The notes below the pieces were generated by a model. That model did not search any database, was not told the DNA's origin, and was given only the letters and a program-made list of their open reading frames with translations. 64,000 bases of DNA from NCBI GenBank assembly GCA_014529385.2, contig CM043942.1, positions 23,676,491-23,740,490 on the forward strand, written 5' to 3'. Made by a program: the position numbers and the translations under genes. Below are positions 1 through 10,068 of this stretch, piece after piece (position 1 is the first letter of the stretch; each line of letters opens with the position of its first letter). Origin of the DNA: Adiantum capillus-veneris. Its lineage: Eukaryota; Streptophyta; Polypodiopsida; Polypodiales; Pteridaceae.

Positions 1-962
1 CCTCCTCCGAAGGCCCCACTCTCTATTGCGAGAGCGGTTTACTATTGATTGCACAAATCTCTACAATGCTTGGACTTGTTGACGATGTCGACGAAGAGAC
101 GGGCTGAAATCTGAAATTGCTAAGGGCTGAAATCTGCAAACCTTGTCTTTGCTGAATTCTGATTCTATGTCGATGCGACGACGATGCGCTGAAAACGCAG
201 TTGCTGAAATCTGCGTTTGCCGGGCTGAATCTGCAAACTACGTTGGATCTGACCGTGCGGCGAGGATCTACTGTAGGAAGGTAAGATTTGCGACGTTTGG
301 GACTTCTTCTGTGATGTCTAACTGCTTAAAACTGAAAACGCTGATGCTTCTTGGTGTTCCGTCGCAGTGAATCTGCAAAACGCTATGCTGATGCAAAAAC
401 GCTAGGGCTGAAAACTGTCTTGCGGTGGAAATCTGCTAACGCTAGAGCTGATCTGCTGTCTTGCTGCTGCCGAGGCTGATCTGCTGTGCAAAACGCCAGG
501 TTGTTGTAGGGGAAAAAAGCTAGGCTTCTGCTGTAGCAAAAAACGCTAGGTTTGTTGATGGGGATCTTGTTGAGAAGCTGCCTATTGAACAGAGTGTTCC
601 TGTTGCTCTTCTGCCAGAAAGTGCTAGCGCTAGGTTTCTTTATGTACTTGCTTGGTAAAATTGCCCTACCTAGTTCCCAACAAAAGTCACTTAAAAATAA
701 TAAGTGAAAATTGGCTAAAATAGGGAAACTAGGTCTATGCAGTGTAAAAATGCTTTTGATGGGTTTTGATGGAAATCTGATGGTCATGCTGTGTGCAACT
801 AGAGGATATGCATCTAATTTAAGTGCCTGGATATGCACGGTCTGCGAACAGACTGACAAAAGTGCCAGCTGACTCCCTAGGCTAGACTGACTGAATTGAA
901 CTGAACCCATGTCGTGAAGTAGCTTGTCCACGTACACATAGGGTTAGATGTGTCACGTGACA
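1..962 (-). repeat. 3' LTR of the non-autonomous element (partial)
   Basis: Matches 2968-3929 over nearly its whole length with many substitutions and small indels, and ends in the same GTGTCACGTGACA. The LTR is built from degenerate short words (variants of GCTGAAATCTGC and AACGCTAGGGCTG), so it looks internally repetitive. Short ORFs here are by-products of those words. Confidence 0.85.
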
Positions 963-979
963 TCCCCTCCTTTTCAAAG
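963..979 (-). other. Polypurine tract
   Basis: On the - strand this reads as a run of A and G (AAAAGGAGGGGA) directly before the LTR that starts TGTCACG. Its position fits the plus-strand primer of an LTR element. Confidence 0.75.
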
Positions 980-1252
980 TGAGATATTGGTTCCGAATTG
1001 TATGCCGTCGAGGGAGATCGCCAACAGCGTCTGGAGGAATCCTGGAAAGGACTCTTCGTCGGCCCACTCTGATGTGTAGGTCGTGTGATACTTGAACTTC
1101 ATAAAGGTCTGCAATGCTTGCTTCTTTGGCGTGCGCCGAAAGCGACTCAAAGATTTATGAGGCTCCTTCAATGCTTCAACTTCGTTTATAGTCATGCGTC
1201 TACCTTCTTCAAAATCTCGGAAGCTGAAAATTCCTGAAACCACTTCGAACAC
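974..1252 (-). CDS. Hypothetical 92-aa ORF at the 3' end of the non-autonomous element
   Basis: A 92-residue reading frame ends just before the polypurine tract, where the tail of a pol gene would sit in a complete element. The protein is mixed charged and aromatic, with no motif I recognise. It may be a relic of a pol C-terminus or chance. Nothing decides its start. Confidence 0.25.
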   Translation of the reverse strand: MFEVVSGIFSFRDFEEGRRMTINEVEALKEPHKSLSRFRRTPKKQALQTFMKFKYHTTYTSEWADEESFPGFLQTLLAISLDGIQFGTNISL

Positions 1253-1407
1253 AAAAACATGAACATATCCATTCCATGTAAAGTGACTGGAAAAAAACTA
1301 TTCCTTCGAACAAACTGTGCATGCAGTGTAGATGAACAAAGTGACGGAGTGCCAAACCGTTCATCAAACACACGCAAACAATGGATTCGAAACTTGACTT
1401 TGTGATC

Positions 1408-2259
1408 TTAATCAATCAATTGTGTTAAATCACAATGGAAATACCGATGCTTGATGTTCAATCCTTCTTGTGCTCTTTCGGATATTGTGTCATGCCAAGG
1501 AAGAGACATGGATTGTGAATTTCTTGAATGCAAATATTTCATCTTTTCATGAGAAATCCGCATACATCTGTGCTGACTAATCATTCTCTCACATAATGCT
1601 TCCTTTGGGGGTTCTTTGGACCTCGACTCAAGAGCCGAGATCGGTTCTTCGTGATCGATCGAATCTTCTTGTGGGGGTTCTGTGGACGTCGACTCGAAAG
1701 CCAAGATCGGTTCTTCGTGATTGATCGAATCTTCAATGAGGTTAGCTTCACTAGACAAAGTATCAAGTAAACCATCATCCTCGTGAATAATCACATCTCG
1801 ATCATTATCCTGAAAATCATCGTGCTCGTGAATAATCACATCTTGATCATGCAAATCATCATGCTCATCGTTATCATCCAAATCATGTGTGTCTTGCTTT
1901 GGAGAAGAAAAGACTGAGAGTCTCCTTCTAATTCTCTTCAATCTGTGCCTGCACACTAGAAAAGAGTCCAATTTTGCTATTCTTTCTTCAGCCGCTAAGC
2001 ATACTTGCTCGCGCTCACGCTTTATGGCTGCCATTCTTTCTTCATATTTGCGCTCTATGGCTGCGAGTCTTTCTTCACTTTCTAACTTCTTGTCCATCCT
2101 CATCTTGACCAAAGCCTCCATAGGATTTGGTGCAAACCGTGGCGTAGATGGGGAAGGGGAAGGGTCAAAAAAACCTCCTGGTGGGGAAATTTCTTCGTCA
2201 CCTTCTTCATGCTCATCACCTTCATGCAAAGTATCCATTCCGCTTCGGGTGATGACCAT
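1408..2259 (-). CDS. Gag-like acidic coiled-coil protein of the non-autonomous element
   Basis: A 283-aa ORF, the only substantial one between the LTRs. It opens MVITRSG, close to the opening seen in many plant gypsy polyproteins, then has a proline/serine-rich stretch. A charged heptad-like region (about residues 48-95, rich in E, K, R, A and L) looks like a coiled coil. The second half is very acidic, with repeats: two copies of a 22-residue unit of the type DSI(N/D)HEEPI and two of DVIIHE. I see no CCHC zinc knuckle and no enzymatic motif. By position it is the gag-like product, but it could be an unrelated captured frame. The start was chosen for the MVITRSG opening. Confidence 0.55.
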   Translation of the reverse strand: MVITRSGMDTLHEGDEHEEGDEEISPPGGFFDPSPSPSTPRFAPNPMEALVKMRMDKKLESEERLAAIERKYEERMAAIKREREQVCLAAEERIAKLDSFLVCRHRLKRIRRRLSVFSSPKQDTHDLDDNDEHDDLHDQDVIIHEHDDFQDNDRDVIIHEDDGLLDTLSSEANLIEDSINHEEPILAFESTSTEPPQEDSIDHEEPISALESRSKEPPKEALCERMISQHRCMRISHEKMKYLHSRNSQSMSLPWHDTISERAQEGLNIKHRYFHCDLTQLID

Positions 2260-2740
2260 ACACTGAAGTCTTGGGTTCTCAAGTCACGAGGAACTTGGGT
2301 TCTTGTGGGTCTTGGGTTCTTGGGGGTCTTGAGATTCTTGAGGTTCGGGAGTCTTGAGGTTCTTGAGGTTCTGGAGTCTTGAGGTTCTTCTTTAGCTTGC
2401 AATCTAAATCTGTGTGAGAGAAGGATCTTCTCTTCACCCAAGCTCTTCTCTTCCCCGCGTGCGCACCTTTTGGCGGCCTTGCGCTCATACCAAGGTTGCT
2501 TTTTCCCACCTCATGTCGATTGGCCGGCCGCTAAGTGCACGATCCGCTCTCAATGAGTGAAAAGATAAACAAGGGGAGGTTGGACAAGCCCTTCTTTCTA
2601 GGGTTTAGTGTGACTCTTCAAAAATACGATTAGGAATCGACACGCCCAAGAGGACTTGGGTTATGTGCGACGGCAACAAGCAAAAAAAATTTATGTGGTA
2701 CTTGTGGTTCTTTCCTTGAATGATGGAGAACACTACCAAA

Positions 2741-2753
2741 GCTCTGATAGCAA
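2741..2753 (-). other. Primer binding site (initiator Met tRNA type)
   Basis: The - strand reads TTGCTATCAGAGC directly after the 5' LTR. The usual plant site is TGGTATCAGAGC, so the fit is good but not perfect. Confidence 0.7.
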
Positions 2754-3929
2754 TGTAAGGTGTAGCGGAAGTGAATGTTCAACTTTGCTCAAGATGAGTA
2801 CTCCGAACTACGCTCAAGGGTTCCTTTTAATTACGGAAGGAAGAGCCTTCCGTTTCTTTAGTGAGAGAGTGAATGGACACAAACAAAGTGGTGAACACTG
2901 TGAATGAAGGTGCATGAGAGTGAGAGATAGAGAAAGAAGAATACGACACCAGAATGTTGTCAAACCCTTTTCTGAAGGCTCCACTCTTTATGGCGAGAGT
3001 GGTCTACTATTGATTGCGCAAATCTCTACAATGCTTGGACTTGCCGACGATGTCGACGACGATGAGGACGACGAAGAGACGGGCTGAAATCTGAAATTGC
3101 TAAGGGTTGAAATCTGCAAACCTTGTCTTCACTGAATTCTGATTCTATGTCGATGACGATGTCGATGCGACGACGACGCGTTGAAAACGCAGATGCTGAA
3201 ATCTGCGTTTTCTGGGCTGAATCTCCAAACTACGCTGGATCTGATCGTGCGGCGAGGATCTGCTACAGGAAGGTAAGATCTGAGAGGTTTGGGACTTCTT
3301 CTGCGATGTCTGACTGCTGAAAACTGAGTACGTTGATCCTTCTTGATGTTCCGTCACGGTGAATCTGCAAAACGCTATGCTGATGCAAAATCGCTAGGGC
3401 TGAAAACTGTGTTGCGATGGAAATCTGCTAACGCTAGGGCTGATGTGCTGTCTTGCTGCTGCTGGGGCTGATCTGCTCTGCAAGAACGCCAGGCTGCTGT
3501 AGGGGAAAAACGCTAGGTTTGCTGGATGGGATCTTGCTGAGAAGTTGCCTGTTGAACAGAGTGTTCTTGCTGCCTCTTCTGCCAGAAAGTGCTAGCGCTA
3601 GGTTTCTTTATGTACTAGCTTGTTAAAGTTGCCCTACCTAGTTCCCAACAAAAGTCACCTAAAAATAATAAGTGAAGATTGGCTAAAATAGGGAAAATAG
3701 ATCTATGCATTGTAAAAATGCTCCTGATGGGTTCTGATGGAAATCTGATGGTCATGCCGTGTGCAACCAGAGGATATGAATCTAATCTAAATGCCTGGAC
3801 ATGCACGGTCTGCGAACAGACTCACAAAAGTGCGAGATCACTTCCTAGGCTAGACTGATTGAACTGAACTGAACCCATGTCGTGAAGTAGCTTGTCCACG
3901 TAACATAGGGATAGATGTGTCACGTGACA
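2754..3929 (-). repeat. 5' LTR of the non-autonomous element (complete, 1176 bp)
   Basis: Starts TGTAAGG and ends GTGACA. Carries the same repeated words as the left copy. The 5 bp to its right are GGTCG; the matching target-site copy would lie left of the window. Confidence 0.85.
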
Positions 3930-4746
3930 GGTCGTGCCATAGATCGACCTTCGCATTTCACACTATCACGTTGTCTTGGACTTTCACATTACGAGTTTAC
4001 AACATGTAGACGTCATTCTAGGCATGACGTGGTTTCATAGCAAAATAGCTTCTCGTTTAGAAGATTATGCATCACATACTATCTTTTTTGAGCATATGTT
4101 AGTACCTAGTTTTATACCCTTTGTTGGGCAGTGACGACGTTGGTGGGGATGTCGTGGTATCTAGTCAATACTATGCATGATGGAGCTGATGGTTATATTG
4201 ACTTGTGGGTGACTACCATGGGTCTACACCTTGCACTTTCTTTTTAACGGGTAAATCTGGGGCTGGGCTTATCGTGGATTGGTCTAGGTATATTTTTTAG
4301 TTGTATAGTGGACATGCAGACTTCACATTGTGAATTTTTTGTTTGAGCTATGACTAGCTGATAATGTGCTAATTCTTTCTGTCTCTAGTGGTGCGTATAC
4401 CCTATCAATCACCTCATTTTTGTGCTAATTTCTCTGATTTAATGCTTCTATTAGTGCTAGGCTTCATTATGGCCGAGTCTACCCTTGATCTCCGAAGTCA
4501 TGACAAAAACTCAATATGCTGAACTTTGTGTTGATGTATGCTCGTGTGTGTGCGTGTGATGTGTGTTGTGTGTTGTGTGTTGTGTTTGGGAGCGTATGTT
4601 AGTTCCTAGTTTTGTACCCACTATTGGGCACCGACCATGTTAGTGGGGATGCCGTCAGTGCCCAATAGTGGGACCACCGATTCTGATGTAAACCTTGTTT
4701 CAATCAAAGAGTTTGATACATGGTTTCATGATCTTGTTGTTGAAGT
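3930..4746. other. Decayed retroelement sequence with a 68-bp direct repeat
   Basis: No intact gene. A segment at about 4090-4157 recurs at about 4590-4657 (GTATGTTAGTTCCTAGTTTT and what follows), with some 15% differences. There is a short TGTGTTG run at about 4550-4585. From about 4660 a reading frame opens that continues on the far side of the copia element at 10069. This end is therefore the upstream part of the old gypsy element into which copia inserted. Confidence 0.5.
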
Positions 4747-5026
4747 TGTTAGGGAATAAAGGCCTAAGTGCCTTGTACTTATAACTTATAAGTTAAAAAG
4801 ACTTATAAGTGAGGGGGCCCAAGTGTGAATGGCTCCCTAGTCACTTACTCATATACTCAAAGGTGAAGCCCAAATGAAATAGCGTGGCTTTTTCCCAAAA
4901 ATTCAACGAGCTCTCTCTCTCTCTCTCACGTTTTCTCTGTGTGAGCTTCTTCAGCGCCTCTCTTCTCTTCTCCTTCACTCTCATTGCATAGGACAGCAAG
5001 TGGGCTCTCTCTCCTGCTCCCCCACA
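4747..5026 (+). repeat. Copia 5' LTR
   Basis: 280 bp, TGTTAGGGAATAAAGG...CTCCCCCACA. Contains the mirror-like TTATAACTTATAAGTT segment and a short CT run (about 4913-4927) that is expanded in the 3' copy. Confidence 0.95.
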
Positions 5027-5028
5027 CA

Positions 5029-5040
5029 TGGTATCAGAGC
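5029..5040 (+). other. Copia primer binding site
   Basis: TGGTATCAGAGC, the exact plant initiator-Met tRNA complement, two bases after the 5' LTR. Confidence 0.95.
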
Positions 5041-5581
5041 TTTAGGGTTTCCAAAAGAGCCATCTTCGCAACACAGATCAGAATTCTGTTTTTGCTCGCT
5101 GCGGGAAGGATATTCAACCGTTTTCGATCAACTCTGTCGCGAAGGGATCCTCTCACCGTGTAGAATCGACCTCCGGTGACAGTTTCCCCAAAATTAGGGT
5201 TTCGAAAATTGGCGAACAGCAGCCTATTTCTGCTGAAATTGACCAATTTCGGGGTCAATTTCATGCAATTTCATTAGGGCAAGGCTCACAGGTCAATCTT
5301 ACAGGTGTTTCCACCAACGAGGTTCTGAAAATTCAGCAAAACAGGTGTTTACAGGTCTGATTTTTGCCCTAAAACAGGGAATTTCAGCAAGCAAATGATG
5401 CATACACCTTGTGGAAACCTTTGGTAAGGGTTTGGCAGTGAATGTACGCCGTTTTGGGGTGATTTCGCGTGAAATTTGCTCGCTGTTTTTCTGTAACAGC
5501 AAGCTGTTTTTTGCCCGATTGCGCACATTTGGGCGTGTTTAGGTCGGCAAAACAAGGTTTCAGTGTTTGCAATCACTCAGA

Positions 5582-7327
5582 ATGGCTTCTAGCAGTGAAA
5601 GTGGCAATTTGTTGCACATTCGCAAGCTTGAAGGTGCCCATAACTTTGCTATATGGAAGAAGCAATGTTTTAATGTGATGTTGCAGAAGAAACAGGCGAA
5701 ACCTATTAAGTTACAGGGTGTGAAACCGGTTGATATGGAGGTTGAAGAATGGGAAGAAGTGGACGAGTTGGCTCGCTCTACGATCATGCTTTCGGTGTCT
5801 GACAATTTACTCTTCAATGTAGAGAATGAGCAGACAGCATGGGACATGTGGAAGCGTTTAGACGAGTTGTATGCACAGCAGAGTGCTGCCAGTAAAGTGT
5901 ATTGGCTTAAGAAGCTTATGGATCTCCACATGAAGGAGGGCACGCACATGTCAATGCACCTCAATGAATTCAATTCTATTTTCAGCCAACTGACAGAGCT
6001 GAAATTCACGATTGATGAGGAGTTCAAAGCTACTTTTCTGCTATGCACATTGCCCGAGAGTTGGGAAGTATTCCGGACAGCTCTTAGTAACTCAAGTGCG
6101 TCACTTAAGTATGCAGATGTAGAGAGTTCTCTCTTGATGGAAGAGACGAAGAGAAAGAACACCACAGGCGGGTCTTCTAATGCATTGCACTTGAGAGACA
6201 GGTCTCAACAGAGGGAGAAATCTGACAGTAAGGACAAGGCACGCAGCAAATCTCGTAGGAAAGATGTTGTGTGTCATCATTGTGGAAAGAAAGGGCATTA
6301 TAAACGGGAATGCTATGAGTGGAAGAAAGAGAAGAACAAGGGTGCTGAAACTGATGCAAAGGACAAGGGAAATGCGAAGAAGAGCACTGTGTTGATTGAG
6401 GAAATCAATGTTGCTAGAAGTTGTGACAGTGACAGCAGCACTGACGTACTCGATGCCTCTTCTGTGGATGCACATACCCTTGCTATGGGTTCTGATGTGG
6501 ACATGCATACTTGGATTCTTGATTCAGGTGCCTCCTTTCATGTAACACCTCATAGGGATTGGTTTACACAGTACTCAGGTTAGGTGCAGGGCACTGTTTA
6601 TTTGGGAGGTAACTATGCATGTGACATTGCAGGTATTGGCAGTGTCCAGTTTTCTTTTGCTGATGGTATGACTTTTGTTTTGCACAAAGTGCGTCATGTG
6701 CCACAACTCAAGAAGAGTTTGATTAGTACAGGGCAGCTAGATGATGCAGGCTATCACATCACTTTTGGTGATAGTAAGTGGAAAATTTGTAAAGGGGCCC
6801 GGATTGTAGCCAAGGGTTGTAAATCGGACACTTTGTATCCTTTGCATGTATCTAGTGTGCGTGACCATGTTGTCGCCGTAACCGAGCAGCCAAGTGTTTC
6901 TTTGTGGCATGGCCGGTTGGGACACATGAGTAAAAGAGGAATGGAAACTCTGTCTCGTTGTGGTTATTTGCCGTGTTTGAGGTATGCTGATTTTTCTCAT
7001 TGTGAGCACTGTATTTACGGAAAGCACAGTCAAACACCGCACAAAAGGTCACTTTCTTTGAAGTCTGACAGGTTAGACTTAGTGCATTCCGATGTATGTG
7101 AAATGCCACAGTTATCCTTAGGGGGAAAGAAATATTTTGTCTCGTTTATCGATGATGCTACACGTAAGGTGTGGGTGTATCCAATACGTGCTAAAAGCGA
7201 TGTTTTGGATACTTTCAAGAAGTTTCTTGCGTTTGTTGAGAATCAAACTGACAAGAAGCTTAGGTCTTTGCGCTCAGACAATGGGGGGGAGTATGTATCA
7301 AAAGCATTTCTTGACTTTTGTTACTAA
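5582..7327 (+). pseudogene. Copia gag, protease and N-terminal integrase, broken by a TAG stop and a frameshift
   Basis: The start is taken at the ATG giving MASSSESGN, about 540 bp after the PBS; an in-frame ATG lies 15 bp upstream. Gag shows a UBN2/Retrotran_gag-like region, then a CCHC knuckle (CHHCGKKGHYKREC, 6272-6313). The protease motif DSGA is at 6521-6532. A TAG at 6581-6583 interrupts the frame, which then continues directly. Integrase follows, with its HHCC zinc site (first His at 6908) and the first catalytic Asp regions (HSDVC, SDNGGEYVS). Near 7318-7330 the frame is lost in the segment just after the second Asp and resumes in another frame. Gag normally assembles the particle, protease cuts the polyprotein and integrase inserts the cDNA. 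Confidence 0.92.
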
Positions 7328-9680
7328 AGGTATTAAAAGAGAGCTCACGGCTCCTTTTAATCCCTCTCAGAATGGAGTTGCAGAGAGATTGAACCGGACT
7401 ATCCAAGAGAAAGTTCGGAGTATGCTGTCACATGCTGCATTACCTCATGGTTTTTGGGCAGAAGCTGTGCAAACAGCTATTCACTTTATTAATCGCTCAC
7501 CTAGCAAGGCTTTGGGTGGAAAGGTGCCTGAGGAGGTGTGGTCTGGCAAGCCACCCTCATATGCACATTTAAGAGTGTTTGGTTGTGAGGCCTATGTTCA
7601 CATCTGGAGTGAACTGCGCACCAAACTAGAATCAAAGTCTCATAAATGCATTTTCCTAGGATATGGTGAGGATGGTGAAATGGGGTATAGATTATGGGAT
7701 CCCGCATTACGGAAAATCATACGCAGCAATGATGTCATCTTTAATGAGAATTGCATGCACAAACAGCCCACAAAGGTCGAGGAAGTGCGCCGGGTTGTTT
7801 TTCGTGAAGATGTTACATATGGACAGCCAAGAAGGCCCAATGTTCAGCAGCCTTTACATGCTGAAAATGGTGCTGAAAATCAGCCATTAGCTGCTGAAAA
7901 TCAGCCCCAACAAGTTGCCATTGATGCACCACAGGTAGAGGAACAGGTTGATGCTCCTAGACCGCCCGTTGTTGCGATGCAACCGGCTGAACAGCCTGCT
8001 GTTTTTGATGGTTTACAAGCTGAAAATCCACCTGTTATGGATCATTGGGTGTGTAGGTCTACTCGGGTGACAAGGCCCCCCGATATATATGAACCGTCTT
8101 TGGACTATGTCATGCTTACTGATTGTGGTGAGCCGTCTTGCTATAAAGAGGCTATGCAACGGGAAGACAGTAAGAAATGGTTCAAAGCAATGGTTTCGGA
8201 AATGCAGTCTTTGGAGAAAAACCATACATGGGACTTGGTTGATTTGCCTAAAGGGCATAAGGCTCTGCCATGTAAATGGGTTTACAAGACCAAGGTCACA
8301 TCTGATGCTTCTTCTAAGTACAAGGCATGTTTGGTTACTAAAGGGTACAAGCAAAAGCATGGTGTGGATTTTGATGAGATTTTTTCTCCTGTTGTAAAGC
8401 TTGCCACATTACGTCTTGTTTTAGGCCTGGTTGCTTCTGAAGATATGGAGTTAAAGCAAATGGATGTCAAAACAGCGTTTTTGCATGGCGATTTGCTTGA
8501 GATGATCTATATGATGTAGCCAGAAGGTTTTGTGTCAAAGGGGCAGGAGAAGAAAGTATGTAGACTCTTGAAGAGCTTGTATGGTTTGAAACAGTCTCCC
8601 CGTGCTTGGTATCACAAGTTTGATACATTCATGAGGTCTCAAGGATACAAAAGAAGTAATTCTGATCACTGTTTGTATATAAAAACGGCAAGTGATGGAT
8701 CTCTTCTATTGCTGATTTTGTATGTTGATGACATGCTTATTGCGGGTAACAATGTCACGGAGTTGGACGCATTACAACAAAGCTTAAAGAATCGCTTTGA
8801 CATGAAGGATCTTGGTGATGCTAATCATATTTTGGGCATGTGTATCTCTCGAGATAGACCTAACAGGCGTCTGTATCTATCTCAACGAGATTATGTTAAT
8901 AAGGTGCTACATCGTTTTAATATGGATGGGGGAAAGGCACTTGATACTCCGCTGCCTCCATATGTAAAACTGACTGCACATGACTGTCCAAACACAGATG
9001 ATATGCGGGCTGAAATGGCCAAGATTCCTTATGCATCAGCCGTTGGCAGTTTGATGTATGCTATGGTTGCTACACGTCCGGACATTGCATTTGCGGTGGG
9101 AGTAGTAAGCAGGTACATGAGCAATCCTGGCAAAAAGCATTGGGAAGCAGTGAAGTGTATCTTGAGATACTTGAAAGGCACTAAAGACTTGTGCATTTGT
9201 TTTGGGAAGAGTGAGACATCTGTGCATGGCTTTACAGATGCAGATTTTGCTGGACATCCAGATTGCAGGAAGTCTACCTCTGGATATGTGTTTACATTCA
9301 CAGGAGGTGCAGTTTCTTGGATTTCTAGACTGCAAAAATGTGTTGCTTTGTCTACCACTGAGGCTGAGTATGTGGCTGCCACTGAGGCATGCAAAGAAGC
9401 TTTGTGGCTCATGCGTTTGGTAGAAGAGCTTGGCATTAAGTCACCGGTTCCTGTGCTACACTGTGATAGTCAGAGTGCTATTATGCTTGCAAGGAATCCT
9501 GTTTTTCATGCCAAGACAAAGCACATAGAGGTGAAGTATCATTTTATCAGAAGTGTGCTTGATGACAAGAGCATTACACTTGTCAAGGTGCACACGGATG
9601 ACAACCTTGCAGATCTTTTGACCAAGAGTCTTCCAGCAGAGCGGTTTGCATATTGCCGTCAGATGATGGGTGTTGGATGA
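7325..9680 (+). pseudogene. Copia integrase C-terminus, reverse transcriptase and RNase H, one in-frame stop
   Basis: Resumes after the frameshift with the integrase Glu region (NGVAERLNRTIQEK), then a proline/glutamine-rich linker. RT follows, with QMDVKTAFLHGDL and catalytic YVDD at 8721-8732. A TAG at 8517-8519 falls where relatives have a Gln codon (before PEGF), so one C-to-T change explains it. RNase H has the STTEAEYVA and HCDSQSAI motifs and ends with a TGA at 9678-9680. Downstream about 80 bp lead to the polypurine tract. Apart from the stop the RT-RH part is intact and of normal length. Confidence 0.93.
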
Positions 9681-9746
9681 GTAAGTGCATGATCAGCTGT
9701 TGTATCATAGTTAGCTGATTCTTTGATCTCCCAAGGTACATTGCCT

Positions 9747-9759
9747 TTAGGTGGGAGGT
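9747..9759 (+). other. Copia polypurine tract
   Basis: TTAGGTGGGAGGT immediately before the 3' LTR. The second copia at 60692-60702 has a near-identical tract on the other strand. Confidence 0.85.
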
Positions 9760-9921
9760 TGTTAGGGAATAAAGGCCTAAGTGCCTTGTACTTATAACTT
9801 ATAAGTTAAAAAGACTTATAAGTGAGGGGGCCCAAGTGTGAATGGCCCCCTAGTCACTTACTCATATACTCAAAGGTGAAGCCCAAATGAAATAGCGTGG
9901 CTTTTTCCCAAAAATTCAACG

Positions 9922-9966
<45 letters not shown>

Positions 9967-10063
9967 GTTTTCTGTGCGTGAGCTTCTTCAGCGCCTGTCT
10001 TCTCTTCTCCTTCACTCTCATTGCATAGGACAGCAAGTGGGCTCTCTCTCCTGCTCCCCCACA
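9760..10063 (+). repeat. Copia 3' LTR
   Basis: 304 bp, same ends as the 5' LTR. The CT microsatellite inside (about 9922-9964) is about 25 bp longer than in the 5' copy, and about four single-base differences are visible. Followed by the target copy GAAGT. Confidence 0.95.
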
Positions 10064-10068
10064 GAAGT

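Larger units (their letters stand above)
1..3929 (-). mobile_element. Non-autonomous LTR retrotransposon (LARD/TR-GAG-like), 3' LTR cut by window edge
   Basis: Two similar direct repeats (1-962 and 2754-3929) flank about 1.8 kb. The right copy starts TGTAAGG and ends GTGACA, giving the TG...CA ends of an LTR. Left of it lies a near-match to the initiator-Met tRNA primer site (complement of 2741-2753). Right of the left copy lies a purine-rich tract on the - strand (963-979). These two sites fix the orientation: 5' LTR on the right, 3' LTR on the left. The internal region has one sizeable ORF and no protease, integrase or reverse transcriptase that I can see, so it would need enzymes from another element. 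About 215 bp of the 3' LTR lie outside the window, so the target duplication cannot be checked. Confidence 0.85.
4747..10063 (+). mobile_element. Full-length Ty1/copia retrotransposon with perfect target-site duplication
   Basis: Has 280-bp and 304-bp LTRs (TGTTAGGG...CCCCCACA), a PBS, a gag-PR-IN-RT-RH order and a polypurine tract. It is flanked by GAAGT on both sides (4742-4746 and 10064-10068). The LTRs differ by about four substitutions plus the length of a CT run, so the insertion is fairly recent. The polyprotein has two in-frame stops and one frameshift, so this copy is not autonomous. It is related to the copia element at the right end of the window. Confidence 0.95.

Noticed and set aside
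143-370. Short ORFs in the LTRs of the first element
   Set aside because: Not conserved between the two LTR copies and made of repeated LTR words.
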